Shown here piece by piece: positions 32,253 through 45,391 of a stretch of DNA of 64,000 nt. The notes beneath the pieces are model-generated. The model had not been told where the DNA came from, did no database searches, and saw nothing but the letters and a program-made list of their open reading frames with translations. This DNA comes from Adineta vaga (Eukaryota; Rotifera): the NCBI GenBank assembly GCA_021613535.1, contig CP075492.1, forward strand, positions 4,154,001 to 4,218,000, written 5' to 3'. Numbering within the stretch: the stretch's first letter is position 1; each line of letters starts with the position of its first letter. A program made the translations under genes and the position numbers.

Positions 32253-34086
32253 ATGACCGACAAGTTTTCGATTAATCATCCGTATCAAAAACGAGCATTT
32301 ATTTCAAAACTAAACCCTGAATCACCTCCATTTCAACCTTCTTCTTTCTATCAGCATATACAAGAAGTATCACAACCAAAACCGACGTTAGAAAATTATA
32401 ACAATCATCTGCATATTCAATCTGTTACAAACGGATTTCACGACAATCATAATTATTCGTCTACAATAATTCATCCAGCAGAATCAACTGAACATCAAGT
32501 ATCACATCCACATTATATTGAAGAAACGATGCCTAATGGTCGACAGTCAACCAGATCAACTCATTTTGAACCAGTGAATGTTTCTTGGTCGGATGATCTG
32601 TTTGAAACAACTACGAATACTCATAATGACGAAGTATTGAATCATGAAGAGAAGTAAGTAATCTCCAAGTTTTTGACTATCATCAGATATTAATTCTTTT
32701 TTTTTAGAGCACAACGTGAACTGGATGAGGAAGAAATTCCTCCAGCTGAATTATCTCTTGATGAATCTTCAACACATATCGAAACTACTACGTCTTATAA
32801 TGAACCTGAATCTAACATAGATGAGACTCGTCCATTAACCGAACTTGAATCACCCTATGAACAGCACACAGTAAATGAATTGTCAACTTCATTACCTGAT
32901 GTTGTTGCTGAAACACTTGAGCAAAATGAATCTGATGATGTTCTTGGAAACAAATCTCTACTCAAACAAGTACGAACAACGAAAAACAAAACATTGATTA
33001 AAACAATATTTCATTTTTCTATCCTTTTAGACAATCACTCCTGGTACACTCGATACTCGTCCATTTCGTGATACTCTCGCCACAGTTTCCTACAAATTAT
33101 ATTTAGTTGATAATTTAACAGAAGATTCTCGTTTAATCGAAACAATAACTAATGAAAGCTTCATTATTGGTGAATATGATATTTTACCAGCTATTGATAT
33201 TGTTATTCAATTAATGGATCGTAGTGAACATGCATTAATTGATTCCGATGTTCGACATTGTTATGGTGAAAATGGTTGTGAAGAAAAACAAATTCCACCC
33301 ATAACATCAACGAATTCATATCGAATGAAAATTGACTTAGAACTTGTTGATTGGACGGATGCACCAGATATTCCAACATTATCAGTGAATGAAAGACTTA
33401 ATTGGAGTGATAAGAAACGTCAACGAGGAAACTTTTGTTATCGTCGTAAAGATTATTCATCAGCTCTTCATTGTTATCGTAATGCATTGAAATACTTAGA
33501 TGTCAATAAAAATCCATTAATGGAAGAAGAAGAAAATCAATCTTCGAACTTAACAGAACGATATATTCAAGTACAAAACAATCTTGCACAAGTTTATTTA
33601 TTCAATAATCAATATGAACAATGCTTGGAAGCAGTAGATGCTGTTCTAAAACATGATTCACAAAATATCAAAGCATTATTTCGACAAGGAAAAGCTCTAG
33701 TTGAATTAGGAAACTATGATCAAGCACTTCGACCATTGAAATTATTATTACAAAGTTCAAGTAAAGATGTTGAGAAAGACAAAGTAACAGAAATGTTGAA
33801 TATTTGTGAAACAAAATTAGCAAAATATAAAAAAAATGAAAAAGAAATTTATCAAAAAATGTTTCAATCAAAAACAGCTACAACAACAGTTGAAGAAAAA
33901 AAGTTACCAACAAAACCTGTTCAAAAGGTTTGAATTTGTCTGCGTTTTTCAAAAGAAATTATATGATTCTTTATTTTCTAGGTTGAAACCAAAACAAATA
34001 ATAATACTAATTGGTTGACATATGTTGCAATGGGTAGTGCAGTTGTAGCTGCTATGGGTCTTGCTGCAATTATTAAATATCGATAA
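32253..34086 (+). CDS. FKBP8: FKBP8/FKBP38-like tail-anchored immunophilin
   Basis: Four exons (32253-32653, 32708-32969, 33031-33927, 33982-34086) encode 554 residues. Residues 1-220 are acidic and disordered. A degenerate FKBP domain follows (about 222-335: NESFIIGEYDILPAIDIVIQLM, RHCYGENG, IPP). Then comes a three-repeat TPR region (about 355-480: RGNFCYRRKDYSSALHCYRNAL, NNLAQVYLFNNQYEQCLEAVDAVL, ALFRQGKALVELGNYDQAL). A single C-terminal membrane anchor (about 530-550) ends in KYR. The arrangement and the tail anchor are those of FKBP8, an ER/mitochondrial outer-membrane co-chaperone of HSP90 linked to BCL2 and mitophagy control. Prolyl-isomerase residues are poorly kept, as in the family. 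The N-terminal extension is longer than in vertebrates. Confidence 0.9.
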
Positions 34087-34388
34087 ATATTTCGATAACG
34101 TTTCTTTTTCTCTGTGTTGCCCGATATTATGTGTCTTTCAATGTTCGCTTGAATCTTTCTTTCTCTTTGTTTTTCATATCAAATACATCTAACAATAAAC
34201 ATTCAACTGTTGTTTCAATGAGAATCATACGTACAAATGATATATTTTGGAAGACTCTAATTTTCCAATAAAATGATACCTAATAGAAACAATAATTCGT
34301 CGACATATTGTTCACAGAATCAATAATAAACATCACTGAAATCTTTTGTTTTCTGTTCTCTTCTCTCATATGACTGAACTAAGTGGTC

Positions 34389-34955
34389 CAACGGAACAAC
34401 CAGCAGCATGATCAATGATATTTTTTCATCCAAGTAAAACTTTTGTTTTGAAAAAATATTCTTACGAAATCTAATTCTTCATTTAGTTTATCTTCGTTCA
34501 ACATCTGAAAAATGGTATAAATATTATCCATGGGATTCAAATTGGAAAAAACTTTCGATTGGTTTAAGTCTTTCAATTGGATATTATATTTATCTATTCT
34601 TTTTATCAATATCAACAGTATTGAGAAAGTTTTCGCAGTTTTATTTCATTATTTGCATTACTTCTTTCACTATTCGTTAAATGTAATGGTTTACAATTAT
34701 TAAAACTTCTACCAACGAAAATCCATTCTACTGCAAACTTCCCAACCTGCATACGAATTGTTCATAAAAATGTTTTATCTCTTACTTCCTCAGTAATTTT
34801 ACGTGATCTACTTGCTATTCTTATCGTAACGGTTTTTCTTTTCTCTTCATGCCTTTTTCTAAACTATTTGTTTATGTTGATCATGTATGAAGATGGAGAA
34901 AAACAATCAAACATCTCACGAATAACGATAGATCAAGAAAAAAACGTTCATCGTT
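34389..34955 (+). pseudogene. Decayed duplicate of the CitMHS_2-like carrier
   Basis: This region aligns base by base with 35787-36330 of the intact downstream gene: the first exon (its ATG is ACG and the exon is internally truncated), the intron, and the first part of exon 2. A deletion of about 11 bases near 34625-34640 shifts the frame, and the copy ends after about a quarter of the gene with unrelated sequence. It is a 5' fragment of a tandem duplication and cannot encode a carrier. Confidence 0.8.
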
Positions 34956-35789
34956 AAATAAAGCCAAGAAAAAGAAGCAACAATAACAAAATATCCTATA
35001 TTCGTTCTTCTATTAAACGTTATATTTTTCTCGTAATTGATCGTAAATAATTTTACTAATACTTCCATATTGATTGATATGATCAGATACTTCTTTAGTG
35101 AAATCAATAGTTTTGTTTTGATTGTTCTTCATCCTAAAATAAAAAAGAAGGGTTTGACTTTTGAAATTGATAGATGGCTATTTTTGTCATAAACGGGATT
35201 GAGAAAAAAAACTTCTTACAGGGATTTTTTCTGCTATATCACATATGCAACAGCTATATTGTGAATGGCAAAAGATCTATATATATATCATATTTTTCAT
35301 TGACCTCGTCCGTCATTGAAAACAAATATGTGAAAAATAAAGTTTACATACAGGAATGTTGATAAACATATTTTCATTAGTTTCATTTTCATTCAAACAA
35401 TTCATCGTATTAAGCATTTCCTCCGATTTGATTTGATTTAGTCCTAAAAAAACTTAGCCTAGTCAACAGATAACTTTCTAAAGTTCCTTATTCACTACAA
35501 CGTGTGGAACATGGCATTCGACCAGCTTTAGATTGTGACATGTAACATGATGGCAACAGTTAACCTGAGAAACTATTGTAGCGATGCGGATCTGTGTAAT
35601 ATTAATTAATAGGCACTGGAAGACATTGTTCGAGTTGATTTCCTTTGTGAATTGAAGATGGAGTGAAAGATCGAATGGAATAAAAATATAGACTATCAGA
35701 AAATAATCCTCTACGAAGTCATAAACAAAATTCTTGTTTACAGGATCAGCGATAAACATCGCTGCCATCGACATTCTTTTCTCGATACA
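34956..35789. other. Spacer with a possible 39-codon gene
   Basis: On the minus strand, 35132-35013 is an ATG-initiated 39-codon frame with a helix-like composition (DFTKEVSDHINQYGSI), preceded one base upstream by a TTTTATTTTAG acceptor, as for trans-spliced genes. Other short frames (35174-35362, 35478-35867 minus) have no support. Confidence 0.25.
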
Positions 35790-37410
35790 ATGGAACAACC
35801 AGCGACTTGGTCTATGATTTTTTTTCTCATACTTCTTCTTATCATTATATTCTTTCCATTTTTTCATCCAAGTAATTCATTTTCGAACTAACTTCCTTAC
35901 GGAATCTAATTCTTCATTTAGTTTATCTTCGTTCAACATCTGAAAAATGGCATAACTATTATCCATGGGATTCGAATTGGAAAAAACTTTTGATTGGTTT
36001 AAGTCTTTCAATTGGATATTATATTTATTTATTCACTTTATCATCTTCCATAGCATGGAAAATGTTTTCATTTAGTTTTCATAGTTTTATTTCATTATTT
36101 GCATTACTTTTTTCACTATTTGTTTCATGTACTGGTTTACCATTACTAAAACTTCCTTCAACGAAAATTCATTCGTCTACAAAACTATTAACTCTAATTT
36201 GTATTGTTGGTAAAAATGTTCTTTTTCTAGCTTTTTCAACAATTTTATGTAATTTAATTGGTACACTTGCTGCAAGTGTTCTTCTTTTTCCTTCATTTCT
36301 TTCTCAAAATTCATCTCGATTAAATCATTTAAATAATCAACGGTTTCTAATTATCTTCTTCATAATAATAATCGGAAATTGTGCTGGAGTATTAAGTCCA
36401 TTAGGTGATCCTCCATTATATATGGGTTATACCAATGGTGTTGAATTTAAATTTACATTTATATATCTTTATAAGATATTTTTAGTTGCTAATGTATATA
36501 TTTTAATTATATTTGCATTTATTGATTTGTTTAATGCATGGATTTATCGAAGAGAACAAAAACATCATAAGAATCGAACATATGAATTAACATCTTCTGG
36601 TGAAAAATTTGATGAACGTTATGATCTTTCATCTGCAGTGCGGATTCAATGGAATGGAATTTATCATGGAGTTTTTTTGGTGTTAATTATCGGTACTGTA
36701 CTACTGAAAGGTTTTAATATTCCATTGAAATGGCCAGAATATGTTCAAGAAATCATTTTATTTATCATTGCAATTGTATGTATTTGTTTTGATGTTGTTT
36801 GGACAAAACAAACATTAAAACAATGGTGGAAGAGCAATTATTCGACACGTATTGAACCTGTTGCAGAAGTGATTGTAATTTTTGTTGGATTATTTTTTAC
36901 TATGTCAGCACCAATAACAATTTTATCGAATTTAAATCTTCAATTCGGACCAAAAGTATGTGATTTGTTTCGTTGAAAATGAATTAAACTTATTCTCTTT
37001 AGTTATTATTTCTATTATCGGGAATCTTTGCTGCACTTCTTGATAATGCTCCAGTTTATATCAGTTTTGCTGCAAGTGCTGCTGCACGACATAATATTAC
37101 TGTTGATACGACTGATTTTCTTGCTACTTTCTTTGCTGAACATGAAACTGATGCAATCATTACCATTCGTGCCATATCCGCCGGATCAGTTCTAATGGGA
37201 GCATGTACTTTACTTGGAAATGCACCGAATATGATTATTGCATTAATGGCAACTCGATATACGTATCGATTAGAAAATTCAATGAATAAATCCGAAGATG
37301 AAGACATTCCGATTTATCGTTTGGAAAATGTTGGATTTATTCGATTTATGATAACATCTTGTTTAATATTAACACCGATTTTTGTTGTAATAGATTTATT
37401 TATGTTGTAA
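35790..37410 (+). CDS. CitMHS_2-like ion/citrate carrier, bacterial type
   Basis: Three exons (35790-35871, 35922-36955, 37003-37410) encode 507 residues with about 11-12 hydrophobic segments. The signature GNCAGVLSPLGDPPLYMGYTNGV (first re-entrant loop, about residues 185-207) matches the GG-x-LTPLGDPPLFLG motif of bacterial CitMHS_2/sodium:proton antiporter-like proteins of the ion transporter superfamily. The second half has the mirrored loop FAALLDNAPVYISF and a LMGACTLLGNAPNMI motif, as in NhaD/ArsB-type carriers. Predicted role: secondary transport of an anion, or Na+/H+ exchange, across a membrane; the substrate cannot be told. I know no ordinary animal orthologue, so acquisition from bacteria is likely; it has since gained two short introns. 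A decayed copy lies 0.8 kb upstream. Confidence 0.82.
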
Positions 37411-38396
37411 TTATAAGAGCGACATAGTCGTCATTATTAGAATAGTATTAATAGTGTGAATACATTCAATTTATCATAAAAGTAAATTCTTCCGCATATG
37501 AAATTTAACGGATACTATGAATAGATTATACGAGGGTTTCGTTGACGTACTATCATTTATTTTTGACAGATTGAACAAAAAGTAAACTTGACGTCAATAG
37601 TAAGGCGATAATTGACAAATTATATTGAGTTCATGTGTTTGCGTAGGATGATGAATGATTATTCAATTTTCAACGGAAGATCTTCTCATAGTAAAAAGTA
37701 GGCAAACTAATAATTGTTGATGTTAATAATAAACATTATCATATTTCATGATTTTTCAAGCTTAGCTATATTTTTCTCGTAGAAAAATCATATAATGAAC
37801 ATATTTACAAACTGTATATGATACTTTTTTTTAATATTTGTTTGAAAAATATTTATTCCGTTATTCAACTCTAACGTAATTCTAGTCTCTATTTGCTTGA
37901 AAGAAAACCTCAATTTGACGTTTGATAATACACTACAAATGATTTGTTGAATTCTAAAATCATGTGTTTTTGTTGAAACTTTCTTATCCTTCGTTTTTTT
38001 TTCATGTATAGCATCTAACTTACAATCCTCAAAGAAGTATTTTCTCTTTCAAGTGCATAATCTCTATTCATTAAAATCTAATAACTATGAAGATTATATA
38101 TTCCTTGAATACTTGAATAGATGCTGTTTTTATCAATGCTACTTAGTAAAAAAAAGGTCATGTTCGTAATGAGTTATTTTTATCTCTTGTATAGTAAACC
38201 TGATGATAGTTTCGAAACAAAGTAGATAATCATATTTACATTAAAATTTTTATCTCGTAAAGTTCAAAAAAAGCATACATGTTTACAACTAATTTTAAAC
38301 AAAAAGAAAAAAAAAGAACTGTTATTTTTATGTTCAATGTCATATCGGAATAAATATGTATTCATCATGGTAGTTAACGTGAAGCAATCTGTTGTT
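37411..38396. other. Convergent intergenic region
   Basis: AT-rich 3' flanks of the carrier and of the minus-strand Ig gene. No gene or RNA recognised. Confidence 0.4.
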
Positions 38397-39398
38397 TTAC
38401 TTGTCTAATCCAGCCTAGAAAAAAGAAAATTAATATTGACAAGATCTTGTTTTTCTTTCCTAGAAAAATTCTTACTGGATAAACAAATGATGTTAAGGTT
38501 CGACAACGATTCTGACAACAGACTTGACATTTATATAATCCCATATGATCTTCGAAATTTGCATCTTTCAATATTAAATCCGTTTGTTCATTAAAAGTAT
38601 TTAATGGTTCATCTTCAGGATCAAACCATCGTACTGTACATGTATCTTTTTCATAACCACCAACACGACACATCAGTGATGTTTGACTTCGTGGTTCGAA
38701 TAGAGTTTGATATGTATGAACTAGAGAGAAAAGAAAAGATATAGAAAATATCTTACCAGAACAAATATTCTTACCAGTAATCAATGCATCTTCAGAAAAT
38801 TTCGTTGGAATAGAATTCATATCTATAAAATGAATGAACAATAGTAAAGAAATAGAATGAACTAAAGAACTTACTATTCATTTTGACACGAATATCAAAA
38901 TCATGTTGAGCTGTAATATCATCATGGATAGCCACACATTGATAGATACCATTCATATCAAAATGAGTTTGGTCAATTTCAATTGTGGAGACAATTGTTG
39001 AAACAAGAAATGAATTTTCAATCTTATCATCTTCTTCTTCCAGAATAGACTAAAACGAATGAATGAAATTAAATGAATTTTAGAGAAATTCGTTGAATTA
39101 CTTTAGAAAGAAATGATTGAATTAATGTTCCATTATGAAACCAGAATACATTAAGTTTATCAAAATTTGATAAAAATGCACAAGTTAGACGAAATTGTGA
39201 ACCTTCATTAATATTCAATTGATTTGCTGAACTTAATTCTGGTACAAAAGTAACCGCTTTCTGTTGTCGTAATTTATCCAATAATAACGATGATGAACAA
39301 CTGATAATCGTGATTGTTAGAAGATACTAAGCAAAACAATATATTCAAGTAATGAAAAACTTAGACAGTATATTTACAAGTGTGAATGTATTAGCCAT
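38397..39398 (-). CDS. Secreted two-Ig-domain protein
   Basis: Six exons (39398-39378, 39326-39102, 39049-38875, 38822-38775, 38720-38476, 38414-38397) encode 243 residues. The start gives a signal peptide (MANTFTLYLLTITIISCSSS). Ig domain 1 runs about 35-135 (FRLTCAF, NVFWFHNGT, then FDMNGIYQCVAIHDD with the Y-x-C motif). Ig domain 2 runs about 155-235 (TSLMCRVGGYEKDTCTVRWF, then EDHMGLYKCQVCCQ). Each has the paired Cys and Trp of the fold, and domain 2 has extra cysteines. No membrane segment in the spliced form. The last intron (61 bases), if retained, keeps the frame open and adds a hydrophobic stretch, giving a possible membrane-bound form. Likely an extracellular recognition or adhesion protein; no specific orthologue recognised. 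Confidence 0.75.
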
Positions 39399-42102
39399 AT
39401 AGGTTTATTTGACTCGTTGAAGGATAAAAATACAAGTTATAATTAACTGAAGTAAGATAAAGCGTCGTGTCGAAATAGTTTTGGTCGTTACGCTTCTTGA
39501 GCCTTTATATACCTGTTTCTTTTCTCTCTTTTCTCTTTTTATCTTTATCTCGTTAACCAATTGAATGCAAGGAGAACGGTGATTTCCTTAAAACTTGTTA
39601 ACAGAAGAGAAAGTCAGACAGGAAAAGCCTCGTTTGTTGAATAAAAAAAACGTGTTTCTTGTTAGATAATATACGTAATTTTATGATTTTATAGAAAAAT
39701 CTTGACATGTAAATAATTCGGAAGAAGATAAGGTCAAAACTAATTAAAAAAGAACAAGTTTATTTGAGCTCTTAGAGTAATGGTAGTTTTCTTTATATAA
39801 CTAAATGACAAAGACGTACGATGAAAGAATGTATCATCATTATTAATAAAGATTACAAAAAACTTTGTGAAGCAGACATTCCCTGTAGTAATATAATGTT
39901 TACGTCTGGATGAGTCTTTCAACAAAAGTGATAATTTGAGATCTAAAATAACTATTATGAGACAAAATATTATTTCTTCATTTTCTTAACCTGAAATTTA
40001 TCATCAAATATAACTATGAAAAGATTTTTATATTGAAAGATAATACATGCTCAAATAAATGACCAATTATTAGATATTCTAGTAGGAAAGAATATCGATT
40101 TCAACATGCATATAATCGAGTAGATACACTGGAATGACGACGAAAAATAACCGAAGTTCATACAGTTCAACACAAATTGATGTATTTCATAGTCTATCGT
40201 TATTAAACTTAAACAATGAATATTAATATCGTTTGTACTTTAAAACTTCAGATTATTTTTGGTTATAAATGTGCTTTATCCATAAGATTCTTTCCGTACC
40301 ACATCAGATATTCATTTTTATGACTTGCCTCTAAAATGAAACGTTTCATCAAAGTAATTTTTTCATTATTAATATCTAACAGTGTATAATAAACAATTCG
40401 ATGTTTTACGGAGAATATGTTTCGCACCACTTGTTAATATATATACAAGTTAGTGAAGCGTGCATAGTTATGATGGTTTAAAAATGTCTTTGACATATCA
40501 AATATGATTGTCGATCTTCTTTTATACGAAGTTTTATTTCTGAACAATTTATTGAAGTTGAGAAAATGTACGTTTGTTGTGCAGATTTTTTCGCATGAAA
40601 TATTTATAAAAAAAAATCAAGCAATATAGAAAGATATTCTACAACGGTAACATACAAATGTTCCATTACAAATTTAATCACAGTACTATCAATTCAGTGA
40701 ATACTATACTTATATTGGTTATTGTCAGCAATGATAATAGTAATAAGAAAAATAGACAATCTATTTCAGTTATTATCAAGTATTGACATTCGAATATCTG
40801 AGTCAATCTTTGACATTACTCTGTAGTCTGCCAACATGAATTCTGTTATATTCAACTAACTACTTTTGTAATAATTTCTCATTCAGAAACCGACATTTTC
40901 TGTTCAGAAACATCATATCGAACAACTTATACCCAAAAATCTTATCTATTACCTTGATTTATATACCCAGAAATCGAGGTCACTGTAACCTATTTCCTTC
41001 TAGGGACAATTATTCTCCCTCTCTCTCTTTCTCACTGTCGAAAAGTATATTTTCAGACCGATTCAATCACAAAAGAAGAATTTAACAAGAAAAATTTTTC
41101 TACCGGAACAATGACATTCAATCAATGTTTTAGAATTGCTTTTATGATTTTACCACATATATATCTTCTCTTATAAAATATCGCCATTTTTCAAACTTCA
41201 AAAATCAAATCTTGTTTCTTCCGAACATTTGCAAGTAAAACGAGTACGTTTTTGACTATATTCATCTTTGAAAAACGTTTCATAGATAAGTAGATCTTTA
41301 CTTAATAGAACAGTTCATCATGCGATATAATCAATAGGAAACTAATTAGTTCCATACTCGTTTTCCTTTCATTCACGAACAAGGGTGTGGTAATAGTAGA
41401 ATATATGATTAATATATTATTTCTACACTACATGTCAATTATAGTCATTAGATTATCGAAGGAAATGTTTCTATAGTTAATGAAGACTATTTATAGATAA
41501 TTAGTATTCTATCATGCAAAGTTACGGAACAGATAAAATAATTGTTCGAATTTATTCAAGAAAAATTTTTAATTTTCTCCTAGAATACGTTGCATGATAT
41601 TTTAGTTTTCAATGTCTATTTTATTAAATTATAATCTCCAGAATTCATTACTAGGTAATTTTGTTACATATGAGCATATTCATCGTTGATACAACGTTCA
41701 TTCAATAGACTATATTTTATCGTCGAAGAAAATCTATTTATTAATTATTAGAAGGAATATGATCTAGTTCATTGAAATCTTATTTCAAGTTTCATAGAAT
41801 TACTATTCTTTTCTGAGAAAATCTACACCGAATGTTCTTTGATAATTAATTTAGACTTGCTTTTATTTCTTATTTTATTGATCGATAATAACAAGCCGAA
41901 TGTGTTTTCTTATATTTTTTTCACATGGTCGATTTTGAATAGGTAGATATACTTCTTATTCTAAGGTTCAAAATGAAAGAAACGTAAGAACATATAGAAG
42001 AGAAAGTAATTGTCAACATCCGTTTCTTGTCTATAATGAAATGGTGTTCTAGCGGGTATAGTTTTTCAATATATATATATATAACTGAAGAAAAAAGAAG
42101 CA
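39399..42102. other. Long intergenic region, nothing recognised
   Basis: 2.7 kb of AT-rich sequence between a minus-strand and a plus-strand gene. No frame above about 75 codons with any motif, no terminal repeats and no tRNA were found by eye. A TA tract (42070-42083) precedes the SLC35F gene. Confidence 0.4.
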
Positions 42103-44348
42103 ATGAACGTCGAACGATGTGAAGCGATAAAAGAAGAAAAGGCAAAGAAGAGAAGCGAAAAGAAGAAAGGAAAAATGTCAGTTCTCTTCATTTCTTTTTT
42201 TTACTGATGTTATATTTCAGAGTAATTCTATTACTACTAATTATATTTTGGCATTACTCACTGAACACGGCAAACAATTGTATACTAGATGTGAGTCATT
42301 CTTGATATCAATGCAACAAGCACAAGGATCGAATTTTCATAATCCTCGATTAAGTACAAGTTCATATTCGTCTCTCTCAGCAACAACAAATACTGTTCTT
42401 AATGGTCTTTTACCTTCTCATCGATTATCACAAACATCGGCTGGTGCAACCATATCTGCCGTTAATCAATTACAAAAAACGAATAATCGATTAAAACGAA
42501 TTAAAAGACTTAAACGTGCAAGTTTAATTCTTCTTCTAACTCTTATTCTAGCTTTCTTTCTTCTAACTACGATTGAATTTACCACGAAACTTGTTCAAAT
42601 TCAATCGAAAGAACATATCTTGAGTTATTTCAATTTCACTTTCTCGAATAATAATAATAATAATGCAAACAATTCGGACGAAGACCATATTCATTCTCCT
42701 ATTCGTGCATACTTCACATGTGTTTGGATTTTCAATAGTTTTCTACTTATTTGTTGTTTCATACTACACTCAATCAGCATTCGGCGTCATTCAAGTCGTG
42801 CTAGAACAGCTGCTGTCTTTCTCAGGTAGAAAAAAAAACTGATATTTCAGTGGACTAAAAAAATTTTAATTATCTAAATGTATATTTTAAAGGAGAAGAA
42901 ATATCCGTTATTAATTGAAGAAAGACATGAATAGAAAATTGTTTTCTTCCTAGTTCATGCATCCACATTGTAAATAAGAAGAAGAAGAAGAAAAAGAACC
43001 CACATACTTTTATGAATAGACCACCTCACAATGTTTGTTTCAAGGTCAGAGATAGAATATAAAAGAAATGCACAAAGGGGAAAAGTTTTCTTTTATTTAT
43101 TTACTTATTTTTTTATTTGTCATTAAATATAATTGATGTTGATGTTACTCATCAATGACATGAAGTTGACATATTTATTTTGTTTATTTAGAGAATTCGG
43201 TCAAATATTTGACAGTAGAAAATCTTCAACGAATAATACATTAGTTGATTGTTTAGTAAAAACTTGTTTATTATGTTCTCTCTGGTATTTATCATCCTAT
43301 TTAATCTTTCGTTCAATGTCGATTCTTATTTCAATGGAAATTATCATTATTTATTCAATCACAATAACAGCACGGCAATTTCTTGGATGGATATTTTTAC
43401 ATGAACAATTTGTTGGAAATAAGGTGAGTAAAATATGATTTCATTCGTTTCAATTCTTACGTTTTCAAATAGATTATTGCGTATACACTTAGTTTATCGA
43501 CATTACTTCTACTTGCACATGCAAATGGATTTCGTTTAAATACATTTTTATTCGGTCTTTCAATGGTAACATGTGGTGTTGTATTGAAAACAATATTTGA
43601 TGTAAATATTCATAGAGATTTTGAGAGAAAAGAAAGATTAAGTTCGATGCGCTATTTTTTTTGTAAAAATAGATTCTTGTCAATGGATTTATTCAAGATT
43701 TAACAAGTACTAAACTACGAATTGTAATGATTAATGTATTTTTCTGTGGAACATTTATTCTCTGGCCAATTTTATTACTTCTACATTTGATTGGAATCGA
43801 ACGATTTGATTTTAAATATATGCATTGGATATTAATCATTTTAACAATGATCTCTGCATTAAGTAAGAATTACAAAAAAAAATAGAAAGCTTCACATTCA
43901 AAATAAACGATTTCTTTTAGTATTCAATATATTAACAATTCTTATTCCATTCAAATATAGTTCAATAGCTAATGTTGCTTGTTTACTCTTTGTTATACCT
44001 GCCACGGCAGGTAAATATATTCTTTCTTAATCATTAATTGTTTATTTTTTTAATCATTTAGTTCTTGATCGATATTTATTGAATTCAAAATATCCACCAT
44101 TAGTTATTTCAGCTGTTGTATGTTCATTTGTTGGTATACTTTTATCGATGATACCGAAACAATGGTTTCAAACAAAGGATAAAACGAAAATGAAACAAGC
44201 ATTTGGATTACTTCATAAAGATTCTACTGCAACTGCTAATACAATAGTTGGAGTTGGAACATTTGGCGGAGGATCATCAGCATTGGATGAAATACGTGCT
44301 CAACGTCGCATTCGAAATGCCCTTTTATATAATGAGATGAAAACGTGA
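42103..44348 (+). CDS. SLC35F3/F4-like drug/metabolite carrier
   Basis: Well-supported exons are 42221-42825, 43192-43423, 43473-43601, 43673-43862, 43921-44010 and 44062-44348. A possible first exon 42103-42180 (Lys/Glu-rich) joins in phase 0 over a 40-base intron with a weak donor, so the start is uncertain. The N-terminal part (about 130 residues) is Ser-rich and Lys/Arg-rich before TM1. Membrane segments follow, with features of the SLC35F3/F4 group: a QFLGWIFLHEQFVGNKIIAY helix pair, ANGFRLNTFLFGL, IFNILTILIPFKYS and a final IPATAVLDRY segment, with about ten TM segments in all. SLC35F3 has been linked to thiamine transport. The C-terminal tail is Gly/Arg-rich. Confidence 0.75.
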
Positions 44349-45391
44349 TAGAATTTGATTACGATCTTGGATTACACTTGTCATTAGTCTATTTTGGTAA
44401 ATGAAAAATGAACTGTTAGATCGAGTGAGATGCAATGTGATATGCTAGATCAAATAAATATATATATATATATATATATTTATTTTTGTAAACGAAGGTG
44501 AAATTCAAGGTTAAAAACAATAATAAGAACGTTTAAATCGATTGCTGATTATTCAAACGGAATAAAAATGATTTCAACCGATAGAAAAGAAAAATATTTC
44601 ATGGTTTTCTATATACTGAATGAAGGGAAAAGTCAATAGACGAGTTTCTTTCTTTTCCTTTGACAACATATATGATTTATTATTTCTTGTCATAGCTGGC
44701 AACGAGAACAAATAGAAAAGAATACTTAGTATACAGAAGATTGTGACGTTCATAGAATCGAACTGTCTATTATCTACAAGAAAAAAAGATGTCAACAAAT
44801 CAAAATTTCAATCGTTTGTCTACTCACAATCTATTAAATATTGTTTGTATTTGTAAGTTCTCTAATTAGTCTTCTGTTTGCACTTCATTGTTGTTTGCAT
44901 TGATAAACATAGTTTCATGTTACTGACGTACGTACGTGTACGAGACATAGGATGAAGGTGAAGGAGTAAAAGCAAATGGGAAACAAGTATTAAAAGAAAG
45001 TACCTATGTTTCATCGAAAAGAATTACTTATAAAAAGAACAAACTTTTGCCGATATAAAAGCTCATTTTGATATTATATAAAGTTTTTAAAATGATGATT
45101 GAATACTTATTTTAATTCGAGTTCATTTTCTTTCTGCACCTCTCCTTTTGTTGCGTATACTTTATAAATAGATCAAGAACAATATATAACAAAATGTAGA
45201 TATTTGTCCGCAATAACCTATCAATTTCGAATTTCTATATTTGATACACGCAAGAGGCGTATGAAGTAAGAATAAAGTTAATGATGCGAAAACAAGAAGA
45301 AGATTATTATATGCGTATGCACTAATACACAATAAGTATAATCACTTATCATATTAACGTATCGAACGTTTAGTTCATTTCTCTACTCGAT
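44349..45391 (+). other. Intergenic with a (TA)n microsatellite
   Basis: A (TA)n run of about 11 repeats at 44457-44479 lies just after the SLC35F stop. The rest has no recognised feature; it includes the promoter of the MgtC gene. Confidence 0.45.

Noticed and set aside
35478-35867. 129-codon minus-strand frame
   Set aside because: Overlaps the first exon of the carrier on the other strand, and has no domain or signal.
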